This document shows positions 51,261-59,238 of a stretch of 64,000 nt of DNA, piece after piece. The DNA comes from Actinomycetota bacterium (GTDB taxonomy: Bacteria; Actinomycetota; Acidimicrobiia; Acidimicrobiales; Iamiaceae): positions 248,001 through 312,000 of the forward strand of contig JAHBSO010000001.1 in assembly GCA_019639075.1 (NCBI GenBank), in the 5' to 3' direction. Numbering within the stretch: the first letter of the stretch is position 1; the number at the start of each line of letters is the position of its first letter. The translations under genes and the position numbers were made by a program. Below the pieces are notes generated by a model. The model did not search any database, was not told the DNA's origin, and saw only the letters and a list, made by a program, of their open reading frames with translations.

Positions 51261-53237
51261 ATGCATCCCATGGGACCGCCGGCCGGCGGGCACAGCGCCT
51301 TCGCGGTGCGCGGCTCCTTCAGCAAGGACCGCAGCGTCAAGGAGCACCAGCTCGCGCCCGGCACGTTCCGTCGGATCCTCGGCTTCGCCCGCCCGTACCG
51401 CCGTCAGCTCGCGGCCTTCCTGGTGCTGGTGCTGGCCGACGCCGCGGTCGGCGCGTCGGTCCCGCTCGTCTACCGGGCGATCATCGACAAGGGCATCGTC
51501 GAGGGGCGCACGCAGTACGTCGTGGCGCTCGCCGTCCTCCTGGGCGGGCTCGCACTGGTGGCCACCGCCATCAGCCTCACCCAACGCTGGTTCTCGGCCC
51601 GCATCGGCGAGGGCCTCATCTACGACCTCCGCACCCAGGTGTTCGACCACGTCCAGCGGATGCCGATCGGGTTCTTCAGCCGGGCCCAGACCGGTGCACT
51701 CGTCACCCGGCTCAACGGCGACGTGCAGGGCGCCCAGCAGGCGTTCACCTCGGTGCTGTCGAACGTGGTCGGCAACCTGGCCGTGGTGGTGATGACGCTC
51801 GGGGCCATGTTCATCCTCTCGTGGCAGCTCACGCTCCTGGCGCTCGCGCTGCTCCCGCTGTTCCTCCTGCCAGCCCGTTGGGTGGGGCGCAAGCTCGCCG
51901 ACCTGACCCGGCTCCGGTACCAGCTCAACGGCGAGATGGGCCAGATGATGACCGAGCGCTTCAACGTGTCGGGGGCGCTCGTGGTCAAGCTGTTCGGCCG
52001 GCCCGAGGACGAGTCGGCGACCTTCGGCGACCGGGCGGCCAAGGTGCGCGACACCGGGGTCACCCAGGCGCTCTACGGCATGTTCTTCATGTCGTCCCTC
52101 GCGCTGCTGGCCGGCCTCGCCACGGCCCTCGTCTACGGCCTCGGCGGCGTGTTCACCATCCGGGGCGAGCTGGCCATCGGCACCCTCGTCGCCCTCACCG
52201 CCTACCTGAACCGGTTGTACGGCCCGCTGACCGCGCTGTCGAACGTGCAGGTCGACGTGATGACCACGCTGGTGAGCTTCGAGCGGGTGCTGGAGGTGCT
52301 CGACCTCGAACCGACGATCGTCGACGCCGACGATCCCGTCCCGATCCCGGCCGGACCGGTGGCGGTCACCTTCGACGACGTGTCGTTCCGCTACCCCACC
52401 GCCGCGGAGGTGTCGCTGGCCTCGCTGGAGGGCGTCGCCGTGCTCGACAACACCGAGGGCGGCGAGGTGCTGCACGGCATCGACCTCGACGTCCAGCCCG
52501 GCCACACCCTCGCGCTCGTCGGTCCGTCGGGCGCCGGGAAGTCGACCATCGCCGGGCTCGTGTCGCGCCTCTACGACCCGACCGGCGGCGCCGTGCGGGT
52601 CGGTGGGGTCGACCTGCGCGACACCACGCTCGCCGCGGTGAGCGCCACCGTCGGTGTCGTGTCGCAGGACGTCCACCTCTTCCACGAGCCGCTGGCGGTC
52701 AACCTCCGCTACGCCAAGCCCGACGCCACCGACGCCGAGCTCGAGGCGGCGCTGCGCGAGGCCCAGGTGTGGGACGTGGTCGAGCGCCTGCCCGACGGCC
52801 TGGCCACCGTGGTCGGCGACCGCGGCCACCGCCTGAGCGGCGGCGAGAAGCAGCGGATCGCCATCGCCCGCCTGCTGCTCAAGGACCCGGGCGTCGTGGT
52901 GCTCGACGAGGCCACCGCCCACCTCGACGCCGCGTCGGAGGAGAAGGTCCAGGCCGCGCTCCAGCGGGTGCTCGAGGGCCGCACCTCGATCGTGATCGCC
53001 CACCGCCTGTCGACCATCCGCGACGCGGACGAGATCGCGGTGATCGCCGGCGGCGAGGTCGTCGAGCGCGGCACCCACGAGCAGCTGGTGGCCGCCGACG
53101 GGCTCTACGCCGAACTGAACCGCACCCAGTTCGCCGGCGCCTCACCGGGCTTCGCGGAGGACGTCGACGTCGATGTCGACCCGGAGGCCCTGGGCGCCCT
53201 GACCCTCATCGTCGAAGGCGCCGACCAACCGACCTGA
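51261..53237 (+). CDS. ABC exporter, fused membrane and ATPase domains
   Basis: A 658-residue MsbA-like half-transporter that works as a dimer. Residues about 45-340 form the six-helix type I exporter domain (QTGALVTRLNGDVQGAQQAF). The ATPase domain has Walker A GPSGAGKST, signature LSGGEKQR, Walker B VVVLDEATAHLD and H-loop IAHRLSTI. An unusual insertion of about 20 residues (EVSLASLEGVAVLDNTEGGE) sits between the first ATPase strand and the Walker A. The substrate is unknown; lipids or drugs are typical. Confidence 0.93.
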   Translation: MHPMGPPAGGHSAFAVRGSFSKDRSVKEHQLAPGTFRRILGFARPYRRQLAAFLVLVLADAAVGASVPLVYRAIIDKGIVEGRTQYVVALAVLLGGLALVATAISLTQRWFSARIGEGLIYDLRTQVFDHVQRMPIGFFSRAQTGALVTRLNGDVQGAQQAFTSVLSNVVGNLAVVVMTLGAMFILSWQLTLLALALLPLFLLPARWVGRKLADLTRLRYQLNGEMGQMMTERFNVSGALVVKLFGRPEDESATFGDRAAKVRDTGVTQALYGMFFMSSLALLAGLATALVYGLGGVFTIRGELAIGTLVALTAYLNRLYGPLTALSNVQVDVMTTLVSFERVLEVLDLEPTIVDADDPVPIPAGPVAVTFDDVSFRYPTAAEVSLASLEGVAVLDNTEGGEVLHGIDLDVQPGHTLALVGPSGAGKSTIAGLVSRLYDPTGGAVRVGGVDLRDTTLAAVSATVGVVSQDVHLFHEPLAVNLRYAKPDATDAELEAALREAQVWDVVERLPDGLATVVGDRGHRLSGGEKQRIAIARLLLKDPGVVVLDEATAHLDAASEEKVQAALQRVLEGRTSIVIAHRLSTIRDADEIAVIAGGEVVERGTHEQLVAADGLYAELNRTQFAGASPGFAEDVDVDVDPEALGALTLIVEGADQPT

Positions 53238-53257
53238 GCGAGCCGATCGCCGGCCGG

Positions 53258-54469
53258 TCAGAGGTCGAGGGCGGCCCAGTAGGTGCCGTCGAGCATCGCC
53301 CGGATGGTCGGGGCGTGCATCACGAGCTCGACCTTGTCGGCGACCGGTTCGCGCTCGCCGAAGGCGATCATCCGCTCACCGACGCGGCGCATGATCACGC
53401 CGTGGCGGATCGCCGCGTAGGCCATCGACCAGCGAAGGTCGCCCACGGGCCGCCCCGAGACCTCCTCGTACAGCTCGGCGACGCGGGTGGGCCGCAGCAG
53501 GTCGGGCAACCCTGGTTCGCCGAGGTCGGTGGTGAGGTCCTGGAAGAAGAGGTGCAGGTACGCCATCCAACCGAGGTCGATCTCGGGCGGGGCGATCCCG
53601 GCCATCTCCCAGTCGAGGACGCCGGCCACGTCGAACCCGTCGAAGATCATGTTGCCGATGCGGGCGTCGCCCCACGACAGTCGGGCGTCGCCGGCGTCGG
53701 TCGGCAGGTTGGCGGCCAGCCAGTCGAACGCCTCGTCGAGCAGCGGGACCGGCTCGTCGCCATCGACCCACTCCTTGTAGGCGACCCAGTGGGCCAGGTG
53801 GCGTTCGATCGCGGTCCCGCCGGGCCGGTCGTACTCGAGGAACCCGAGGTCGTGGGTGGCGGGCGTCAGGTCGTGGATCGCGGCGAGGGCGGTCACCGCG
53901 GAGCGCTCCAGGCGACGGTGCTCGTCCGGGTCCGCGGTCAGCATCCAGCCGTCGCCGGGGAACGTGTAGGGCAGGACGTCGGGCGGCACCCGACCGTCGA
54001 CCCGGTCCATGAGGAAGAAGGCCCCGCCGAGCACCGACGGGTCGTCCTCGGCGAACACCGGCGCCGGCACCGGCGCGGTCGTCTGGTCCGACACCAGGGC
54101 CATCACCCGGCGCTGCATCTCCAGGTCGTAGCTGGGGAAGACGGGCACGTCGTCGGCCTGCGGCGCCACCCGGGCCACGAACGGCCGGTCCGCCCCGTCC
54201 CACCGGACGGTGAACAGGACGGTGTCGGACGACATGCCGTTGCCGTCGGGCTTGTGGACCTCGACGAGGGCGACGTCGTCGGGGGCGTCGGGTCGGTCGC
54301 GGAGCCATGCGGTGAGCGCGGCGCCGATGGCGTCGGGATCGCGTTGGCTGGAGGTCGGCTCGATCGTTTCGATGGAACCGGTTCTAGTCGTCGTCGCTCG
54401 GAGCTGCCGGGCGGTGGGCCAGGACCGGACCGTGCACCGCCAGATCGACCCGGTCGCCGAGTCGGGCAC
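53258..54469 (-). CDS. phosphotransferase family protein (APH-like)
   Basis: A 403-residue kinase-fold protein of the aminoglycoside-phosphotransferase superfamily, of the type often found with acyl-CoA dehydrogenases. LSWGDARIGNMIFDGFD carries the catalytic Asp and metal-binding Asn (the usual HGD reads WGD), and GVLDWEMAGIAPPEIDL the second metal Asp. The substrate is unknown; resistance should not be assumed. The start is unclear: the only standard start before the conserved part is GTG 54469, 86 nt inside the ABC ATPase gene, while similarity seems to begin near residue 45. Confidence 0.85.
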   Translation of the reverse strand: MPDSATGSIWRCTVRSWPTARQLRATTTRTGSIETIEPTSSQRDPDAIGAALTAWLRDRPDAPDDVALVEVHKPDGNGMSSDTVLFTVRWDGADRPFVARVAPQADDVPVFPSYDLEMQRRVMALVSDQTTAPVPAPVFAEDDPSVLGGAFFLMDRVDGRVPPDVLPYTFPGDGWMLTADPDEHRRLERSAVTALAAIHDLTPATHDLGFLEYDRPGGTAIERHLAHWVAYKEWVDGDEPVPLLDEAFDWLAANLPTDAGDARLSWGDARIGNMIFDGFDVAGVLDWEMAGIAPPEIDLGWMAYLHLFFQDLTTDLGEPGLPDLLRPTRVAELYEEVSGRPVGDLRWSMAYAAIRHGVIMRRVGERMIAFGEREPVADKVELVMHAPTIRAMLDGTYWAALDL

Positions 54470-55460
54470 CCGTCGTCGACGACCACCGGGCGGTCACGGT
54501 CGCGCCGGCGTCGAGGGCCAGTTCGACGAGCGTGTCGGGGCCCTGGAACCGGGTGCCGACGACGACGGCCGGGACGGTCGGATCCTCGCCCGGCTCATCG
54601 GGTCGGAGCTGCTCGGGCCGGACGAACAGCATCACCTCGGGCCCGTCGTGGTGGGCGAACCCGTCGGCCAGTTCGACGTCGCCCAACGGTCCGGTCGCCG
54701 TCCGGTCGCCGGTCCGGCGGCCCGGTACCCGCACGGCGTCGCCGAGGAAGGTGCCGACCCAGCCGTCGACGGGCCGCCGGTAGAGCTCGTCGGGCGCCCC
54801 GACCTGCACGACCCGTCCGTCGCGCACCACCGCGACCCGGTCGGCCATCGTCAGGGCCTCGACCTGGTCGTGGGTCACGAGCATCGCCGTCATGCCGGCG
54901 TCGCGGAGGAGCTGGGCGACCTCGGCCCGCAGCGACGCCCGGAGCCCGGTGTCGAGCGCGCTGAACGGCTCGTCGAGCAGGACCACCGACGGCTCCGGGG
55001 CGAGCGCCCGCGCGAGGGCGACCCGCTGCTGCTGGCCGCCGGAGAGCTGGTCGGGTCGACGGCTGCCGGCGCCGGCCAGACCGACCAGGGCGAGCAGGTC
55101 GTCGACGCGGCGGGCCCGGTCCGGGCGGGGCCGCCGGTGCAGCCCGAAGGCGACGTTGCCGGCCACGTCGAGGTGGGGGAACAGCGCGCCCTGCTGCGGG
55201 ACCAGCCCGACGCCGCGCCGGTGGGGCGCGACATGGTGGCCCGGACCCTCGACCAGCTCGTCGCCGATGCGGATCGTGCCGGCGTCGGGCCGGTCGAGAC
55301 CGGCGACCAGACGCAACAGCGTGGTCTTGCCGCACCCCGAGGGCCCGAGCACCGCGACCAACGACCCGGCGGCGACGTCGAGGTCGATGCCGTCCAGCGC
55401 GGTCGTGGGTGGTCGCCCGGGGAACCGCCGGTGCAGGCCCTCCACCGCGATCGGCCTCAT
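54384..55460 (-). CDS. iron(III) ABC importer ATPase (FbpC/FutC type)
   Basis: A 358-residue importer ATPase with Walker A LGPSGCGKTTLLRL, signature LSGGQQQR, Walker B VVLLDEPFSALD and a C-terminal TOBE-like domain (MLFVRPEQLRPDEPG). The sequence is closest to the Fe3+/thiamine/spermidine group. The neighbours, a two-module permease and a FutA-like binding protein, point to iron(III) import. ATG 55460 overlaps the permease stop by 4 nt. Confidence 0.9.
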   Translation of the reverse strand: MRPIAVEGLHRRFPGRPPTTALDGIDLDVAAGSLVAVLGPSGCGKTTLLRLVAGLDRPDAGTIRIGDELVEGPGHHVAPHRRGVGLVPQQGALFPHLDVAGNVAFGLHRRPRPDRARRVDDLLALVGLAGAGSRRPDQLSGGQQQRVALARALAPEPSVVLLDEPFSALDTGLRASLRAEVAQLLRDAGMTAMLVTHDQVEALTMADRVAVVRDGRVVQVGAPDELYRRPVDGWVGTFLGDAVRVPGRRTGDRTATGPLGDVELADGFAHHDGPEVMLFVRPEQLRPDEPGEDPTVPAVVVGTRFQGPDTLVELALDAGATVTARWSSTTGARLGDRVDLAVHGPVLAHRPAAPSDDD

Positions 55461-56992
55461 CGGCCTGCCGCCCCCTCGGTCCGACGGCGGTCGCCGACGG
55501 CGAGCAGCAGCGCGGTGGGAACGGCGGCGAGGGCCACGATGGCGACGCCGTAGGGCGCGGCCGCGGCGTAGGACTGGGCCTGGAGGTGGCCCCACAGGCC
55601 GGTGGCCAACGAGTCCCACCCGGTCGGTCGCAGGAACAGGGTGGCCGGTAGCTCCTTCATCGCCGCCAGCGCGACCAGGGCGGCCCCGGCCGCGACCCCG
55701 GGCAGGATCAGACGCAGCGTCACGGACCGCCACGCGCCGAAGGCCGTGCGACCCAGCGTCCGGGCCACCGCTTCGAGGACCGGGGGCACCTGGGCGACCG
55801 AGGCCTGCACGGCGCCGAGGCCGAGCGACAGGAAGAGCACGACGTACCCGAACACCAGGAGGGGCAGCTCCTGGTACCAGGGCCGGGCGAAGCGCACCCC
55901 GAAGAAGACGAGCCCCAGCCCGACGACGACGCCGGGAAGGGCGTGGCCGAGGTAGGCCGCTCGTTCCGCGGCGCCGGCCCACCGGCCGGGGTGGCGGACG
56001 GTGAGGAAGGCGACGGGGACGGCGAGGACCATGACCGCGGCCGCGGCCACGACCCCGACGAGCAGTGAGTTCTGGGCCGCGGCCCACAGCTCGGCGGGGT
56101 CGGCCTGCGACGAGCCCCGGACCGACCAGCGGCGCAACCCCCATGCCGGCACCCCGAGCGCGAGCGTGAGCACCCCGACGGGGAGCAGCAGCGCCGGCCA
56201 CCGCCAGCGGCCGAGCGCGTGGACGGGCTGGGGGCGGATCGGCGCCGCGCCGGCGGCCACCGGGCCGCGGCGCCGCCGGAGCCGACCCTCGACCACGAGC
56301 ACGGCCAGCGTGAGCGCAGCCAGGACGCAGGCCAGCACCGCGGCGGGGGTGCGGTCGAACGACGCCTGGTAGGAGCGGTAGATGGCGTGCGTGAGCACCT
56401 CGTAGCGCATGGTCGCCACCGCGCCGTAGTCGCTCAGCACGTAGAGCCCGACGAGCAGGCCGCCACCGGTGGCGGCCGGGCGGAGCTGGGGGAGCACGAC
56501 CCGGCGGAACACCGCCCAGCGGCCGAGGCCGAGCGTGCGGGCCGCGTCCTCGAGGGCCGGGTCGCACCGACGCAGCGCGCCGAGCACCGGGAGGTACACG
56601 TACGGGTAGGACAACGTGACGAGCACGACGAACGATCCCCGGAACCCGGCCGAGTCCGGCCACAGGGTGATCCAGCTGAAGGCGGCCACGTAGGAGGGGA
56701 GTGCGAGCGGGAGCCCGAGGGCCACCCGCAGGAACCGCCGGCCGGCCACGTCGGTCCTGGTGACGAGCCAGGCCGACCCGATGCCGATCACCAGGCACGC
56801 CGCGGTGACGGCGACCGCGAGCTCGACGGATCGGACGACCAGCTCGGCGGTGCGGTCGCGCACCAGCAGGTCGACGAAGGTGGACGACCCCCGGTCGGTG
56901 GCCCGGACCACCAGGTACACGAGGGGCACCGCGGCGACGGCGACGGCGACGGCCGCCGCGAGCCGGAGCAGCAGCGGCGGACGGGGACTCAG
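55457..56992 (-). CDS. iron(III) ABC importer permease, two-module (FbpB type)
   Basis: A 511-residue permease with about 12 helices in two similar halves. Each half has an EAA-type loop: LEDAARTLGLGRWAVFRRVVLP and LEAVARTLGRTAFGAW. Such fused permeases are typical of FbpB/FutB ferric-iron systems. The only start that includes the first helix is a CTG at 56992, which overlaps the binding-protein stop (CTGA). GTG codons further in would remove the first helix. Confidence 0.88.
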   Translation of the reverse strand: MSPRPPLLLRLAAAVAVAVAAVPLVYLVVRATDRGSSTFVDLLVRDRTAELVVRSVELAVAVTAACLVIGIGSAWLVTRTDVAGRRFLRVALGLPLALPSYVAAFSWITLWPDSAGFRGSFVVLVTLSYPYVYLPVLGALRRCDPALEDAARTLGLGRWAVFRRVVLPQLRPAATGGGLLVGLYVLSDYGAVATMRYEVLTHAIYRSYQASFDRTPAAVLACVLAALTLAVLVVEGRLRRRRGPVAAGAAPIRPQPVHALGRWRWPALLLPVGVLTLALGVPAWGLRRWSVRGSSQADPAELWAAAQNSLLVGVVAAAAVMVLAVPVAFLTVRHPGRWAGAAERAAYLGHALPGVVVGLGLVFFGVRFARPWYQELPLLVFGYVVLFLSLGLGAVQASVAQVPPVLEAVARTLGRTAFGAWRSVTLRLILPGVAAGAALVALAAMKELPATLFLRPTGWDSLATGLWGHLQAQSYAAAAPYGVAIVALAAVPTALLLAVGDRRRTEGAAGR

Positions 56993-58041
56993 CTGATCAG
57001 CCCGACGTCGACGAGCAGCGCCTGGGTCTCCTCGAGCGAGTCGAGGTCGGTGAGGTCGAGGTCGGGTCCGCTCAGCTCGGTCAGCGGCGGCAGCCCCGGC
57101 GGGTCGTCGACGCCGTCGACCACCGGGTACTCCCAGGTCTCGCGCACGAAGGTCTCCTGGCCCTCGACCGACAGGAGGTGGTCGACGAGGGCGAGGGCGT
57201 CGGCGTCGTCGCCGTTGCCGGCGGTGACGCCGATCGCGGTGGCGTTGACCAGGCCGCCGGGATCGTCGCCGGTGGGGAAGACGAGTCGGGCGACGAGCTG
57301 GTCGCGGTTCTCGTGGCGGGCCCAGTAGTAGTGGTTGATGAGCCCGACGGCGATGGTGCCGTCGTTCACGGCCTCGAGGACCTCGCCGTTCTTCTCGAAC
57401 GAGGCGTCGGCGTCGTTGGCCAGCACGTCGACCAGCCAGCGTCGGGCCGCGTCCTCGCCCTCGGCGACGCGGAAGGCGGTGACGAAGGCCTGGAAGCCGG
57501 CGTTGCCGGGCACGATGGCGACCTCGCCCCGGTAGGCCTCGTCGGTCAGGTCGGTGACCTCGTCGGGCACCGGGACACCGAGCTCGGCGAGCCGGTCGGG
57601 GTTGTAGACGATCACCCGGGCCCGGGCGGTGACGCCGACCCACTCGGTGCCGCTCGCCGGTCGGAAGCGGGTGTCGGCCAGGGCCACCGTCTCGGCGGGC
57701 AGGTCGTCGAGGAGGTCGGCCTTGGCCAGCGCGCCGACCGCTCCGACCTCCTGGGAGTAGAAGACGTCGGCCGGGGTGCGGTCGCCCTCCTCGAGGATCT
57801 GGGCGGCGAGCTCGGCCGACCCCGCGTAGCGGACCTCGACCTCGATGCCGGTCTGCTCGGTGAACCGCTCGATGATCGGGGCGAGGAGCTCCTCGTCGCG
57901 CCCGGAGTAGAGCACGATCGATCGGTCGTCGTCCCCGCTCCCGTCGCGCCGGTCGTCGTCCCCGCAGGCGACGAGCGCCGCGGTGATGCCGAGCAGGAGG
58001 ACCGCCAGACGGGTCGTGCGCAAGGTGTGGCCTTCTTCCAT
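56989..58041 (-). CDS. iron(III) ABC importer binding lipoprotein (FbpA/FutA type)
   Basis: A 350-residue binding lipoprotein. Signal peptide RLAVLLLGITAALVAC carries the lipobox (LVAC). The mature protein starts with RSIVLYSGRDEELLAPIIERF and contains WVGVTARARVIVYNPDRL and GLINHYYWARHEN, whose Tyr pair (HYY) fits Fe(III) coordination in FutA/FbpA. It heads an fbpABC-like operon. A TTG at 58023 with a good ribosome binding site is an alternative start. TTGACT at 58070-58075 on the minus strand could be its -35. Confidence 0.9.
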   Translation of the reverse strand: MEEGHTLRTTRLAVLLLGITAALVACGDDDRRDGSGDDDRSIVLYSGRDEELLAPIIERFTEQTGIEVEVRYAGSAELAAQILEEGDRTPADVFYSQEVGAVGALAKADLLDDLPAETVALADTRFRPASGTEWVGVTARARVIVYNPDRLAELGVPVPDEVTDLTDEAYRGEVAIVPGNAGFQAFVTAFRVAEGEDAARRWLVDVLANDADASFEKNGEVLEAVNDGTIAVGLINHYYWARHENRDQLVARLVFPTGDDPGGLVNATAIGVTAGNGDDADALALVDHLLSVEGQETFVRETWEYPVVDGVDDPPGLPPLTELSGPDLDLTDLDSLEETQALLVDVGLIS

Positions 58042-58154
58042 CGTTCTGATCGGTGGTTGGACCGGGTGGAGTCAAGCACACCTTCCATCCACCCACAACC
58101 GACCTTGTCCCCAGGGGGCTGATGCCCGGTGAGGAGCCGGCCGGGTCGACCACG

Positions 58155-58160
58155 TAGCAT
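58155..58160 (+). promoter_or_regulatory. -10-like TAGCAT upstream of the SurA-like gene
   Basis: TAGCAT ends nine bases before the GTG at 58170, the same spacing as before gatC. No ribosome binding site is seen, so the mRNA may be leaderless. Confidence 0.45.
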
Positions 58161-58169
58161 CCTGTCCTC

Positions 58170-59237
58170 GTGGACCCCCGAACCTCGCCGTCGCGTCGCA
58201 CCGCCCTGGTCGGCCTCGCCGTCCTCATGCTGCTGGGTGTGAGCGCCTGCCGCCGCAACGGCCCGGTGGGGCCGTCGCCGGTGGCCACGGTCGACGGCCA
58301 CGAGATCACCCGCAGCGACCTGACCGAGGTCAGCGATGCACTCGCGGCGTTCGTGGCCGCGCAGGCCGCGACCCAGGGGGGCGGCGTCGACGACCCGACC
58401 GTCGAGCAGACCCTGGTCCGGTTCCAGGGCGAGAACGAGTACACCGTCGGCACGTCGGCCACCGCCGGGGCCCTCACCTCCCTGGTCCACGTGCAGCTGC
58501 TCGATTCGATGCTCGCCGCGGCCGGCGAGACGGTGACCGCGGCCGACCGCGACACGGCCCAGACCCAGGTCGACTCCCAGCTCCAGCAGTACGGGGTCAC
58601 CACCACGCCGGCGATCCAGCCGTTCGTCGACTTGCAGGTGGAGCTGAGCGCCCGCTACAACGCGCTGCAGCGGGCCCACTCCGACCCCGACGCCTACGAG
58701 GCGCAGCTCCAACAGGTCTTCCAGGCCAACGAGCAGCTGTTCCGCGAGGTGTGCATCCAGCAGATCGTCACCGCGGACGAGGCGACCGCCAGGACCGCGG
58801 CGCAACGGGTCGATGCCGGCGAGGACTTCGTGGCGGTGGCCCAGGAGCTGTCCGCGGAGCCCTCGCTCGCCGCCGATGGCAACGAGCAGAGCTGCGTGAC
58901 CCGATCCACGTTGTCCGGCGTGTTCCCCGACGAGGCGCTCACCGTGACCGTCGGTGACGTCATCGGCCCGGCCGACGGCAGCGGTTCGTGGTTGCTGGTG
59001 AGGGTCTGGGACGAGCGACCAGCGTCCTACGAGGACGCGCGAGCGCAGATCGCCGGGCAGGTGCCCGACCCGTCGATCGCTGCCGCCCAGGACGCGCTGG
59101 CCGCGGCGTACGCGACCGCCGAGGTCGACATCGATCCCCGCTTCGGCACGTGGGTCCCCGCCGAGGGGCAGGTGGTCGCCCCGACCGACCCGCTCGCCGC
59201 CCCGGCCGACGACGTCACCGGCGGGACCGCTCCCTGA
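58170..59237 (+). CDS. SurA-like peptidyl-prolyl isomerase lipoprotein
   Basis: A 355-residue lipoprotein with signal peptide RRTALVGLAVLMLLGVSAC (lipobox VSAC). The mature part has a SurA-N-like helical segment (ATVDGHEITRSDLTEVSDAL) and a parvulin-like region (residues about 205-300, FREVCIQQIVTADEATARTA, VGDVIGPADGSGSWLLVRV). It probably helps secreted proteins fold. In actinobacteria a similar lipoprotein lies between mfd and mazG. The gene is followed directly by the MazG fusion. Confidence 0.85.
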   Translation: MDPRTSPSRRTALVGLAVLMLLGVSACRRNGPVGPSPVATVDGHEITRSDLTEVSDALAAFVAAQAATQGGGVDDPTVEQTLVRFQGENEYTVGTSATAGALTSLVHVQLLDSMLAAAGETVTAADRDTAQTQVDSQLQQYGVTTTPAIQPFVDLQVELSARYNALQRAHSDPDAYEAQLQQVFQANEQLFREVCIQQIVTADEATARTAAQRVDAGEDFVAVAQELSAEPSLAADGNEQSCVTRSTLSGVFPDEALTVTVGDVIGPADGSGSWLLVRVWDERPASYEDARAQIAGQVPDPSIAAAQDALAAAYATAEVDIDPRFGTWVPAEGQVVAPTDPLAAPADDVTGGTAP

Positions 59238-59238
59238 C

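Noticed and set aside
53258..54469. Aminoglycoside resistance gene
   Set aside because: The kinase fold is right, but the WGD/LDWE pattern belongs to the broad phosphotransferase family linked with acyl-CoA metabolism, not to known resistance enzymes.
49376..54964. 1862-codon plus-strand open frame across pepO and the exporter
   Set aside because: Spans genes on both strands without any domain; the true genes in other frames are clear. It reflects the rarity of stop codons in GC-rich DNA.
58042..58169. IdeR/Fur box before the iron importer
   Set aside because: No sequence close to the DtxR/IdeR TTAGGTTAGGCTAACCTAA consensus or a Fur box was found in the intergenic region.
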